Source: Aphanocapsa lilacina HA4352-LM1 (lineage in GTDB: Bacteria; Cyanobacteriota; Cyanobacteriia; Gloeobacterales; Gloeobacteraceae). Taken from it: a stretch of DNA of 64,000 nucleotides. Where the stretch lies: the NCBI GenBank assembly GCA_019359725.1, contig JAHHGR010000001.1, forward strand, positions 1 to 64,000, given 5' to 3'. Of this stretch, positions 45,690-53,310 are shown piece by piece. The notes under the pieces were generated by a model that saw nothing but the letters and a program-made list of their open reading frames with translations, searched no databases and was not told the DNA's origin. The position numbers were made by a program, and so were the translations under genes. Positions within the stretch are counted from its first letter, which is position 1. Each line of letters begins with the position of its first letter.

Positions 45690-45816
45690 GTACATGTCCA
45701 TTGAACCGTTTTGCCGCGCCGGGCACTGATACTCCGGCAAACGCCCCGGCTTCCGCCGTCACCCTGTGGCGGACCGGGCGGGCGACGGGCATCCCCTTAG
45801 CGAGTAGCCCCCTGTC

Positions 45817-46545
45817 ATGAGTGGTCCACAACCGCCCGAAGAACACCAGGCTTTGCTGGTTGATTACGTGCTCGAGCAGCTCAATCCCGAGCAGACAAGC
45901 ACTGTTCAGTCGCTCATTGCCCGCGATCCCGCCGCCGCCGCCGAGGTCGAAAGGTTGCGCCGTGTGCGCGATTTGCTCCCTTACGGCGTTGCAGCCGAGC
46001 CTCCCGCCGGGCTCGAATCGGCCATCCTCGCCGCCATGGATGCCGCCCCGCCCCAGGCGGATCGGCCCCGCCCACAGTTGACCGTCCTCCCCTGGCGTCC
46101 CGTTGCCGCCGCGGCCGCGGCGGTGCTGGTGCTGGCCCTGGGCATCGACAGCCTGCGTTTGCGCCACGAGCTTTCCACCACCGCCGATCTGGTGCAGCTG
46201 CTGCAGCAGCCCAATACCCGTCTGTTTGCATTGCGGGGCACCGGGGCCACCACCGCCGCCTCCGGCAGCATCGTCATGGACCTCGACCGACGCACCGCCC
46301 TGGTCGCCATCCAGAACCTGCCCGCCTCCGCACCCGGCCAAACCTACCACCTCTGGGCGATCGTGGACGGCGAACCGCTTACCTGCGGCGAGTTCAAAAC
46401 CGACACCAAAGGCACCGCCGTCGCCCGCCTGGAGGTGCCGCCGGGACTTTACAGTTCTGTCGTTTCACAATTGCTGGTCACCCGCGAAGCGGCTGGATCG
46501 GTGGACAAACCCGGCAAGGCCGAGGTGATGATTAGCGTCACCTGA
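45817..46545 (+). CDS. Anti-sigma factor, RskA/anti-sigma-K type
   Basis: 242 aa. The N-terminal cytoplasmic part (LLVDYVLEQLNPEQTSTVQS, DPAAAAEVERLRRV) is a zinc-less anti-sigma helical domain. One membrane helix follows at about residues 92-110 (PVAAAAAAVLVLALGIDSL). The C-terminal RskA domain has ALVAIQNLPASAPGQTYHLW and KAEVMISVT. RskA proteins hold an ECF sigma factor at the membrane until proteolysis. No sigma-factor gene is adjacent, so its partner is elsewhere or it is an orphan. Confidence 0.9.
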   Translation: MSGPQPPEEHQALLVDYVLEQLNPEQTSTVQSLIARDPAAAAEVERLRRVRDLLPYGVAAEPPAGLESAILAAMDAAPPQADRPRPQLTVLPWRPVAAAAAAVLVLALGIDSLRLRHELSTTADLVQLLQQPNTRLFALRGTGATTAASGSIVMDLDRRTALVAIQNLPASAPGQTYHLWAIVDGEPLTCGEFKTDTKGTAVARLEVPPGLYSSVVSQLLVTREAAGSVDKPGKAEVMISVT

Positions 46546-46560
46546 TGTTGCAGGTGACGC

Positions 46561-46602
46561 TGCAACGCGTGGCGTCGCAGCCTTCAAGAGCCACGCGTTG
46601 CA
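46561..46602. repeat. 13-bp perfect stem-loop between anti-sigma gene and mnmA
   Basis: TGCAACGCGTGGC (46561-46573) and GCCACGCGTTGCA (46590-46602) pair fully over a 16-base loop, 15 bases after the rskA-like stop. There is no T-run, so it is not a textbook terminator. It may slow or stop polymerase or stabilise the 3' end, or be a dispersed repeat. Confidence 0.55.
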
Positions 46603-46639
46603 ATGACATACTGGAAGCTGATACCCGGATCTCCAATCC

Positions 46640-47716
46640 ATGACTTCCAGTCCCAAGATTGTCGCTGCCCTGTCGGGAGGTGTCGATAGCTCCGTAGCCG
46701 CTGCCCTTGTGCGCAAGCAGGGTTACCGCGTCTGCGGTGTCACCCTCTGGTTGATGCGCGGCAAAGGTTCGTGCTGCTCGGACGGCATGAAAGATGCCGC
46801 GCGCGTGTGCGAACAGTTGGATATTCCCCACCACATCGTCGATATCCGCCAACAGTTCGAAGAGACGATCGTCGATTTTCTGGTGGAAGGTTATCAGGGC
46901 GGAGTCACACCGCTTCCCTGTTCGCGCTGCAACAAAGAACTCAAATTCGGCCTACTGCTCGAGTATGCCCGCCGCAAACTGGGGATCGGCACCCTGGCCA
47001 CCGGCCACTACGCCCGCACGGGCTTCGATGACCGGACGGGTCGCCGTTGGCTGGCGCGCGCTGTCGATCGCACAAAAGATCAGTCTTACTTTCTCTACGA
47101 CCTGAGCCAGGAGCAGCTGGCCAGTGCCGTCTTTCCTCTGGGCGAGATGACCAAGGACCAGACCCGCGCGCTGGCTGCCGAATTGGGCCTCAGCGTCGCC
47201 CACAAGCCCGAGAGCATGGATCTGTGTCTGGTGGAGGCGGCCGGTTCGATGCGCAGCTTCCTGAATGCCCACATCGAGACCCGCCGCGGCGAGATCGTCG
47301 ATACCAGCGGCAAAATCCTGGGCGAACACGACGGCGCCCACCACTACACCGTCGGCCAGCGCCGGGGTCTTGGGGTCGCTGCCCCTTACCCGCTCTACGT
47401 GGTCGCCGTCGATGCCGCCAACAACCGCGTCGTGGTCGGAGCGCGCGAGGAGGCGACGGCTTGCGAGTGTACGGTGGGTCCGGTCAACTGGGTCTCGATG
47501 GCCGAACCCGAGGCGCCCATCCAGGCCGAAGTCCAGGTGCGCTACCGCTCCCAGCCCGTGCAAGCGACGATTATGCCTTTGACCGCTCGCGGAGCGCGCA
47601 TTGTCTTCGACGACGCGCCCCAGTTTGCCATCTCCCCCGGCCAGGCCGCCGTCTGGTACGCAGGCGAACGGGTGCTGGGCGGCGGCATCATCCTGGCAAG
47701 CGGCAGGACGCACTGA
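46640..47716 (+). CDS. mnmA: tRNA-specific 2-thiouridylase
   Basis: 358 aa. Thiolates U34 of tRNAs for Lys, Glu and Gln. The ATP-binding P-loop is [17 protein letters not shown], the catalytic Cys is in [19 protein letters not shown], and the second Cys in [13 protein letters not shown]. The RNA-contact segments [10 protein letters not shown] and [17 protein letters not shown] are present, as is the C-terminal beta-barrel. The ATG at 46640 matches the family start. A DUF29 remnant abuts the stop. Confidence 0.97.
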   Translation: MTSSPKIVAALSGGVDSSVAAALVRKQGYRVCGVTLWLMRGKGSCCSDGMKDAARVCEQLDIPHHIVDIRQQFEETIVDFLVEGYQGGVTPLPCSRCNKELKFGLLLEYARRKLGIGTLATGHYARTGFDDRTGRRWLARAVDRTKDQSYFLYDLSQEQLASAVFPLGEMTKDQTRALAAELGLSVAHKPESMDLCLVEAAGSMRSFLNAHIETRRGEIVDTSGKILGEHDGAHHYTVGQRRGLGVAAPYPLYVVAVDAANNRVVVGAREEATACECTVGPVNWVSMAEPEAPIQAEVQVRYRSQPVQATIMPLTARGARIVFDDAPQFAISPGQAAVWYAGERVLGGGIILASGRTH

Positions 47717-48000
47717 TCAGTTCCCTCAAACTGATATTGCATCATCTGCTCAAATGGCAGTATCAGCCCGAGAAGCGCTCCACTTCCTGGGAGGAGACGC
47801 TCATCCGGGAGCGGGGCAACGCCGAGGACGCCCTCAACGATATGCCGAGTCTGCATCAGTTGCTTACCCCCGAATGGATCGACAAAGCTTATCGCCGCGC
47901 CTGCCGGGATGCCGGTCGGGAGACGAAGCTACCGGACGACGCTTTCCCGGAACAATGTCCCTATGCGCTGGCGGATATTCTCGGCGATTGGTGGCCATGA
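47716..48000 (+). pseudogene. DUF29 protein, C-terminal fragment
   Basis: Directly after the mnmA stop, a frame reads SSLKLILHHLLKWQYQPEKR, SWEETLIRERGNAEDAL and EWIDKAYRRACRDAGRETKL, DDAFPEQCPYALADILGDWW, then stop at 48000. This is the second half of DUF29, a small family abundant in cyanobacteria. The N-terminal 45 or so residues (including the usual ENLIEEIE part) are absent and no ATG precedes the conserved part. I infer a truncated gene left by a deletion ending at mnmA. Confidence 0.65.
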
Positions 48001-48114
48001 GTCCATTGGCGAAAGCCTCCCATGGAGGACTGGGTGTTCAGGCTCTCCTGCAGGCTGTGTTTCGGTGGCTGAACTCCTGAGTAGAACTTATGACTGCAGT
48101 CCACTCCTTGCCCT

Positions 48115-48147
48115 AGCCGTGCACCGAAGTGCGCGGCTACTTTTTTT
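48115..48147 (+). terminator. Intrinsic terminator after mnmA/DUF29 remnant
   Basis: AGCCGTGCAC (48115-48124) pairs with GTGCGCGGCT (48129-48138), one G-U, around a CGAA tetraloop. It is followed by AC and seven T residues. It ends rightward transcription before the nucleoid protein gene. Confidence 0.85.
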
Positions 48148-48198
48148 GGGTGCACGGGGGATAATCGTTCTAATTGCTGTGGACAGGGGCCAGGTTCG

Positions 48199-49281
48199 AT
48201 GCGCTACCCGGGTGAGGTTCGCGTTCAGCAACTGGTCATCCACGTGGTGGACCCGCACCGCGACAACGTCGTTTTCTCCGAACGCGATGTGCCCCTCGAC
48301 GGCGCCGACCGTCTGGTCGAATACTTCGGCCACCACATCCGCAACTCGCTGCAGGACCCGGTGGCTGGGGCAGGCCGCTTCGAAGCGGATAACAGCTGTC
48401 CGACGTTCGCTCTGTGCCGGGCGATGCTGCACGAGGGTCTAGATCTCATCGGCGGCTCGGGCAAACTGGCTGGGCAACTGGCCGAAATTATCCGACGCAA
48501 CCGCAGCATCTCGCCGGGGGTACTGGTGGCGGGGTTTTATACCGACAGCGGGCGGCCCGAAGTCCCCCGGTTTCTGGCCCTGCTGAAGATGGACCCTTCC
48601 CAGGTATTTCGCCACGTCGTCGAGCGCGAGGCAGCCACCGGCAGACGCTACGTGCGGCTTGCCCTCGAAAGCGACGTGTTGCCCAGCGAGCGCGAAAAGC
48701 TGCAAAAGTGCGCCTTCGTGCAGCCCCTGGAGCCGCGCCACGCCGAGTACGACATGCTCCTGCTCGACCGCCAGACGCGCGTGCCCACCGAGGTGCCGGT
48801 GGCGAAGTTCTTTGTCGAAGGTCTGCTCGGGGCGAAGCTCGCCCTGGATGCCCGTGGGCGCACCGACCGGCTCTTCAAGGGACTGATGGGCGCCTACAAC
48901 GATCTCAAGTCGATACTGCCACCCGGGCAGGGCGAACAACTGCGCCAGGCCGTCGACGCGGCGGTGCGCCAGAGCACCATCGACCTCGAAGACTGGCTGG
49001 AAAGCCTGCCATTGGCCGAAGAGCACAGGCGGAGCATCGACCGCCACCTCGCCGGGCAGCACCTCAACGAGCGCACCTTCGACATCGACCGGACCTACGG
49101 CCGCAGCCTGCTCAAAAAGCGGGTCTTTCGCGGGGATCATAGCCTGCGCGTCGAGGTGTCGGCGGACCCGGACAAGGCCCAACAGGTGATCCAGAGCACC
49201 GAGCGCATCGAGATCCCCGGTACGCTCCCTTACTACCGCGTGGTGCTGCACACCGAGCGCTGGGACGAAATCGCCCAGTGA
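48199..49281 (+). CDS. Nucleoid-associated protein (NdpA/YejK family)
   Basis: 360 aa, cytoplasmic. The family is recognised from MRYPGEVRVQQLVIHVVDPH, the FGHHIRNSLQDP region, GVLVAGFYTDSGRPEVPRFL, LALLKMDPSQVFRH and SDVLPSEREKLQKCAFVQP. Such 37-kDa proteins bind the nucleoid, but the precise role is unclear. A GATAAT element near 48160 may be the -10 of its own promoter. Its stop lies five bases from the end of the convergent glycan-island gene. Confidence 0.85.
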   Translation: MRYPGEVRVQQLVIHVVDPHRDNVVFSERDVPLDGADRLVEYFGHHIRNSLQDPVAGAGRFEADNSCPTFALCRAMLHEGLDLIGGSGKLAGQLAEIIRRNRSISPGVLVAGFYTDSGRPEVPRFLALLKMDPSQVFRHVVEREAATGRRYVRLALESDVLPSEREKLQKCAFVQPLEPRHAEYDMLLLDRQTRVPTEVPVAKFFVEGLLGAKLALDARGRTDRLFKGLMGAYNDLKSILPPGQGEQLRQAVDAAVRQSTIDLEDWLESLPLAEEHRRSIDRHLAGQHLNERTFDIDRTYGRSLLKKRVFRGDHSLRVEVSADPDKAQQVIQSTERIEIPGTLPYYRVVLHTERWDEIAQ

Positions 49282-49285
49282 TAAC

Positions 49286-50146
49286 TCAGCGCAAGTAAGT
49301 GGCAGGCAGCACCGCCCGACACCAATCGTGGGCCTGCGCGAACAGCGGGTGCTCCCGAAAGAACAGCACGGCCTCCCGCGCCTTCTCGATCGCGAGGCTC
49401 CGGTTGCAGTAAAAAGAAGTCCCGTCGTCGGTACCGGTGGTATAGAGCACGATGTGCCAGTGGTAACCCCGCCTGCGCATCTGGGCCACCTGCTCGCCCA
49501 ATTCCCAGTCCAAAACCGGTTTGTCGCCGTATTCACAGGCCACCACGGCACAACCTAGCTCACCAAAATCCTGCAGCAGCGGCAGGGCGCTCGCCTCCAG
49601 AGCCACCCGCACCAGACCCACAGCGGTCTTCGCCAGCGGCGGTGCGCTCAGCACTTCGAGGGCAAAACCCGCCTCCTGCAAAAACGTCGCCGCATCGTTG
49701 TCGGCTTTGGCGGCCACCGCCGCTGTGCGCGCAGGCAGAAAACTGTACAAATGGGCAATAAGCGCCAGCGCCGGCCGGGGCGCATCCGCCAGGCGGACGA
49801 CGATGGGGGTGTCCCCCGGTTTCAGCCGCTCCGCCGGCGCTCCCAACAGTTGGTGCTGGCCCGCGGCCAGTTGCTCCAGCGAGGCGGCCAGACGCTCGGC
49901 TTGCTTGTGCTGCGCCTCGGCCTGAAAGGCCTGAAAGGCCGAAATTTTTTGAAGGAACATCTCCTGATCGAGACTCTCGCGGCTCTGGCTGTCGACTAGA
50001 TAGGTGCTTGCCTCCAGCGAAGTCGTCACGCTCTCGAGCGTCGTATTCGCGGCGGCTTCGATGGCCTCGACCCGTTCGAGGATGCTGTCGAGCTTATCTA
50101 AGAACAGATCTTTGATCGTTTTGATTCTGCCCAGAAACGAAACCAT
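49286..50146 (-). CDS. Coiled-coil protein of the glycan island, unknown C-terminal domain
   Basis: 286 aa from the ATG at 50146, set by AGGAG six bases before it. Residues 1-100 are helical coiled coil (LDKLDSILERVEAIEAAANT, HKQAERLAASLEQLAAGQH). The rest forms an alpha/beta domain (GDTPIVVRLADAPRPALALI, EVLSAPPLAKTAVGLVRVAL, LGCAVVACEYGDKPVLDWEL) ending with Trp-rich YHWHIVLYTTGTDDGTSFYC. That last part resembles nucleotide-sugar or FkbM-like folds but no motif is decisive. It lies 41 bases after a glycosyltransferase-like gene and is the last gene on that strand. Confidence 0.7.
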   Translation of the reverse strand: MVSFLGRIKTIKDLFLDKLDSILERVEAIEAAANTTLESVTTSLEASTYLVDSQSRESLDQEMFLQKISAFQAFQAEAQHKQAERLAASLEQLAAGQHQLLGAPAERLKPGDTPIVVRLADAPRPALALIAHLYSFLPARTAAVAAKADNDAATFLQEAGFALEVLSAPPLAKTAVGLVRVALEASALPLLQDFGELGCAVVACEYGDKPVLDWELGEQVAQMRRRGYHWHIVLYTTGTDDGTSFYCNRSLAIEKAREAVLFFREHPLFAQAHDWCRAVLPATYLR

Positions 50147-50187
50147 CCCGCGCTCCTGTTTCACACCTGGCCCGGACAATCTGTCCA

Positions 50188-51435
50188 TCACCCACCCGCC
50201 GTACCCAAACGGGCAAAGCGATCGTCGCTGGGGCGGCCGACGGCGAGCGACCCCCAGATCCACTCGTCGGTGCCCCGGGCGGCAAAGGCGGGGGCGAGCC
50301 TCGCGGCGTTCTCGCGCAAGCTGCGCTGGGTGGCGGGCTCTGTGACCCGCTCGACCGCCCGGCGAAAACTCGCCGGTTCGTAGGCGCTCACCACACCGAT
50401 GCCGCACTGGGTGACAAAGCGGGCGGCGGCAGTCTCGGGGCTTCCCAGCACAATAATCGGGGTGTTGGTCGTGGCCAGAATGAACACGATGCGGCTGGGA
50501 AGGCTCAACCGGGAGATGGCCGGGTTGTCGTCGAACGCATCGAGCGTCCCGGAGGGGACCACCGTAAACATCCGGCCGCGCAGATCGTCCACCAGGGCTG
50601 CTTCGGTCGGGATGGGCGGTTTGAGCAAGATGCCGTCGCGTTTGAGGGTGGCGCGGTCGGTCTGCTCCCGGTCGAGCCAGGAGCCGCCCGTCCAATACCA
50701 GTGGACCTGGATCCCGGTGCTGCGCACCGTCTGGCGCAACATCGCCAGCCAGCGATCGCTCCAGATGTTGCCGATGATTGCCCCGATGCGGGCCTCGGCG
50801 CTATCTGGTGCGGGTAGCCGCGCCTCGCGCGACAGCAGGGCATCGGGGACGACGGGGGGCACAAAGTGCATGGGCAGGTCATATTTGGCCTGGTAGGCCC
50901 GCTGCAGTTCGGGCGAGATGGCCAGCCGCAGGCCGGACTTGCGCAACAGCTCTCCCATCAGTCCGTCCGGGATCGTCTGCACCGAGATGTTCTGGTCGTC
51001 CATCACCCAGACCGCGAGCGGCACGTCGAACAGTTCTTTGATCGCCAGGGCCGTCATCACGTCTTCGATGTAATAAGGAACGCACAGGATGCGCCGCGGT
51101 TCGATACCCGCCAGGACGCGCATGACATTGTAAAACGCCTGCAGGCGCGTCCCTTCCGGGTGGGAAAGGCACAGATCTACCGCCCCAAAGCGTTGTTCGC
51201 CGCCATAGATATTGCGCGAGCGGATCGAAAGGACATCCGGGCAATGGCCGAACAGCCGGTCGATGAGCACCCCGGTGCCGTGGCGGCTGTTCACCTCGTT
51301 GGGGGTGATGATCACATCCATGGCGCTGCCGTGCGCCTTGGGCGGCTCGGCGGTGACCCGTTCGAGCAGCGAGGTGAGCTTCAAGCGCGCCTCGGCGTTG
51401 TCTTCGATAATCTTGACGAGTCGCTCATCCAGCAT
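50188..51435 (-). CDS. Glycosyltransferase-like protein (GT-B type)
   Basis: 415 aa. A short N-terminal helix (MLDERLVKIIEDNAEARLKL) is followed by a GT-B-like fold: AMDVIITPNEVNSRHGTGVL, RILCVPYYIEDVMTALAIKE, LAVWVMDDQNISVQTIPDGL, LRLAISPELQRAYQAKYDLP, RIGAIIGNIWSDRWLAMLRQ. A nucleotide-sugar loop-like PETAAARFVTQCGIGVV follows. I infer a sugar transferase, but the usual EX7E motif is not clear. It precedes the coiled-coil gene and follows the GT4 gene by about 120 bases. Confidence 0.65.
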   Translation of the reverse strand: MLDERLVKIIEDNAEARLKLTSLLERVTAEPPKAHGSAMDVIITPNEVNSRHGTGVLIDRLFGHCPDVLSIRSRNIYGGEQRFGAVDLCLSHPEGTRLQAFYNVMRVLAGIEPRRILCVPYYIEDVMTALAIKELFDVPLAVWVMDDQNISVQTIPDGLMGELLRKSGLRLAISPELQRAYQAKYDLPMHFVPPVVPDALLSREARLPAPDSAEARIGAIIGNIWSDRWLAMLRQTVRSTGIQVHWYWTGGSWLDREQTDRATLKRDGILLKPPIPTEAALVDDLRGRMFTVVPSGTLDAFDDNPAISRLSLPSRIVFILATTNTPIIVLGSPETAAARFVTQCGIGVVSAYEPASFRRAVERVTEPATQRSLRENAARLAPAFAARGTDEWIWGSLAVGRPSDDRFARLGTAGG

Positions 51436-51555
51436 GGCGTGCGCCTATGGGCGGTAACACTTTATCACCTGCATCCTCGGCAAGCCATGGCGCACCGGGT
51501 GCCCCATCGCCGGTGTTGCTCAGCGGCCGGGCAGCCCAGGGCGTCTCACGGTTCT

Positions 51556-53310
51556 TTACTTTTGCTCCTCAACGCCTGGAGGCAGATCGGTGTCCATCCC
51601 CAACTTATTTTTCAGCTCAAACCAGGAGTTGCGCAGCTGCCAGAATTTACTGCTTTCCATGCCTGCGATTTGTTGTTGCAGCGCCTGCCGAGCATACTGG
51701 CTCCGGTCGAGCTCTCCCCGCGTCTGCCACAGCAGACCTTGCGAATCCCAGTAATCCTTCCGGGTCGCCTCCAGTTCCTGCTGGGTCTCACGCAGTTGCT
51801 GCCGGGTCTTCTCGAGCTGCGAGCGCAGATCCTGCACCTCCAGCTTCAGGCAGGCGGACTGCACCTGTGTGGCCATCGCGGCGAAAGGCGGGCCGCTGGT
51901 GGTCTCCACTGCCGCCTGGATTGCTGAATCCCGCGCGGCTGTAGTGGTCTGTAAAACCGATCGCGGCTGATCTAAAAGCACGTCGCGATACAGCTCAAGA
52001 TACCGGGCCGCCTCCGTCGTCCCCGCGTAGTGCGCCTCGATCAGTCGGCGGCCCTGCCGGCCGTACTCGGCCAGTTGGAGATCTTGCAGGCACTCGCCGA
52101 GGGTTCTAGCCAGGGCCTGCACATCGCCTACCGGCACCAACCGACCGTGCACGCGATCTTGCAGCACATCGAGGGTGCCTCCCGCAGCAAAGGCAATGAC
52201 GGCCGTGGCGCAGGCCATCGCTTCCAGCAGCGTGTTTGGCAGGTTATCTTCCAGCGACGGCAAACAAAACAAGTCGGCCGCAGAATAAATGCGCCGCAGT
52301 TCGTCGTCGGAGCGGATTTCGCCCAGGTGCACCACCGGCAGATCCGCCAGATCCAAAGAGCCGATATAACCAAAACACAAAAGCCGAAGGGTCTGGTTTT
52401 CGATGCGTTCGTAGAATTGCGGCTGCTGCAAAAGTAGACGCAAAGCTGCGATCATCTCGGAGAAACCCTTGCGGCGCTCGGTGCAGTTGTGGGCGCCAAA
52501 GAGAATCACTTGAGAGTGCGCCTCCAGGCCGAGGGCGGCTTTCGCCTCCGCCTTAGCGACGGGAGCGAAGACGGCCGTATCGAGGGCATAGGGGATGACC
52601 TCGATACGGCTGTGGGCAAAAAATGTACTTGCTCTTGCGCAATCGGCCAGCCACCGGCTGGGGGCGACCACGACAAAATTTTTGCCGTCTAGAAAGTCGA
52701 TTTTGTCCTGCAGCAGCATGGCCGGCAACTGATAAGGATCGTCGCGCAGTTGTGGGCAGTTGCGGCAATGCTCGCGATAGCCCTCGCATCCTGCCGAGAA
52801 ATGACAGCCGCCGGTGAAAGCCCACATGTCGTGGAGGGTCCAGAATACCGGCTTGCGATGTGCTTCGACAAGCTTCCTCAGGGTTACGGGCGACTGCCAG
52901 CGAGCCACCCAGTGCAGGTGCAAAATATCAGCGCAGGTAATGGCGGCCACGCTGCTGAGATCGACGCCAGGGTAGGGCAGCGTAAAGATCGTATTGGACA
53001 GGTCCGTCCGGTTGTGATCGACGTAGTACGCCTGCACCCGGGCCAAATTGTCGAGCGTCTCCAGTTGCTCAGAAGCTTCCAGCGGCACGACAGCCCGCGT
53101 GCTCGGGTCGTCGGAGTGCCGAATGTGGACATGGAGCGTCGCCTCCTGGCCCAGCTGCAGCAATCCCCGATGCAACCGGTAGGCAGCCCGGGCGGCTCCT
53201 CCCTGGAGATCCCAGGTGCTCAGCGACGCGACGCGCAGGGTCTCACCCGCGATTATCTGCGGGGGGGGGGTTGCCATGTCGGTCTCAAAAGTTTCTTGAG
53301 CCGCAACCAT
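51556..53310 (-). CDS. GT4 glycosyltransferase with coiled-coil and SSKFW tail
   Basis: 584 aa from the ATG at 53310; MATPPPQII at 53277 is an alternative. GT4 hallmarks: VASLSTWDLQGGAARAAYRL (donor/acceptor loop), ILHLHWVARWQSPVTLRKLV, WTLHDMWAFTGGCHFSAGCE, FGAHNCTERRKGFSEMIAAL and YSAADLFCLPSLEDNLPNTL then LLEAMACATAVIAF, the C-terminal EX7E-type region. Residues about 480-555 are a coiled coil (LRSQLEKTRQQLRETQQELE). The end is AGMESSKFWQLRNSWFELKN, shared with neighbours. The first codons overlap the upstream GT gene, and both cross the G10 tract. Acceptor unknown. Confidence 0.85.
   Translation of the reverse strand: MVAAQETFETDMATPPPQIIAGETLRVASLSTWDLQGGAARAAYRLHRGLLQLGQEATLHVHIRHSDDPSTRAVVPLEASEQLETLDNLARVQAYYVDHNRTDLSNTIFTLPYPGVDLSSVAAITCADILHLHWVARWQSPVTLRKLVEAHRKPVFWTLHDMWAFTGGCHFSAGCEGYREHCRNCPQLRDDPYQLPAMLLQDKIDFLDGKNFVVVAPSRWLADCARASTFFAHSRIEVIPYALDTAVFAPVAKAEAKAALGLEAHSQVILFGAHNCTERRKGFSEMIAALRLLLQQPQFYERIENQTLRLLCFGYIGSLDLADLPVVHLGEIRSDDELRRIYSAADLFCLPSLEDNLPNTLLEAMACATAVIAFAAGGTLDVLQDRVHGRLVPVGDVQALARTLGECLQDLQLAEYGRQGRRLIEAHYAGTTEAARYLELYRDVLLDQPRSVLQTTTAARDSAIQAAVETTSGPPFAAMATQVQSACLKLEVQDLRSQLEKTRQQLRETQQELEATRKDYWDSQGLLWQTRGELDRSQYARQALQQQIAGMESSKFWQLRNSWFELKNKLGMDTDLPPGVEEQK

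Noticed and set aside
47998-48081. A 27-codon ORF after the DUF29 fragment
   Set aside because: No ribosome site beyond chance and no family; it lies between a remnant and a terminator.
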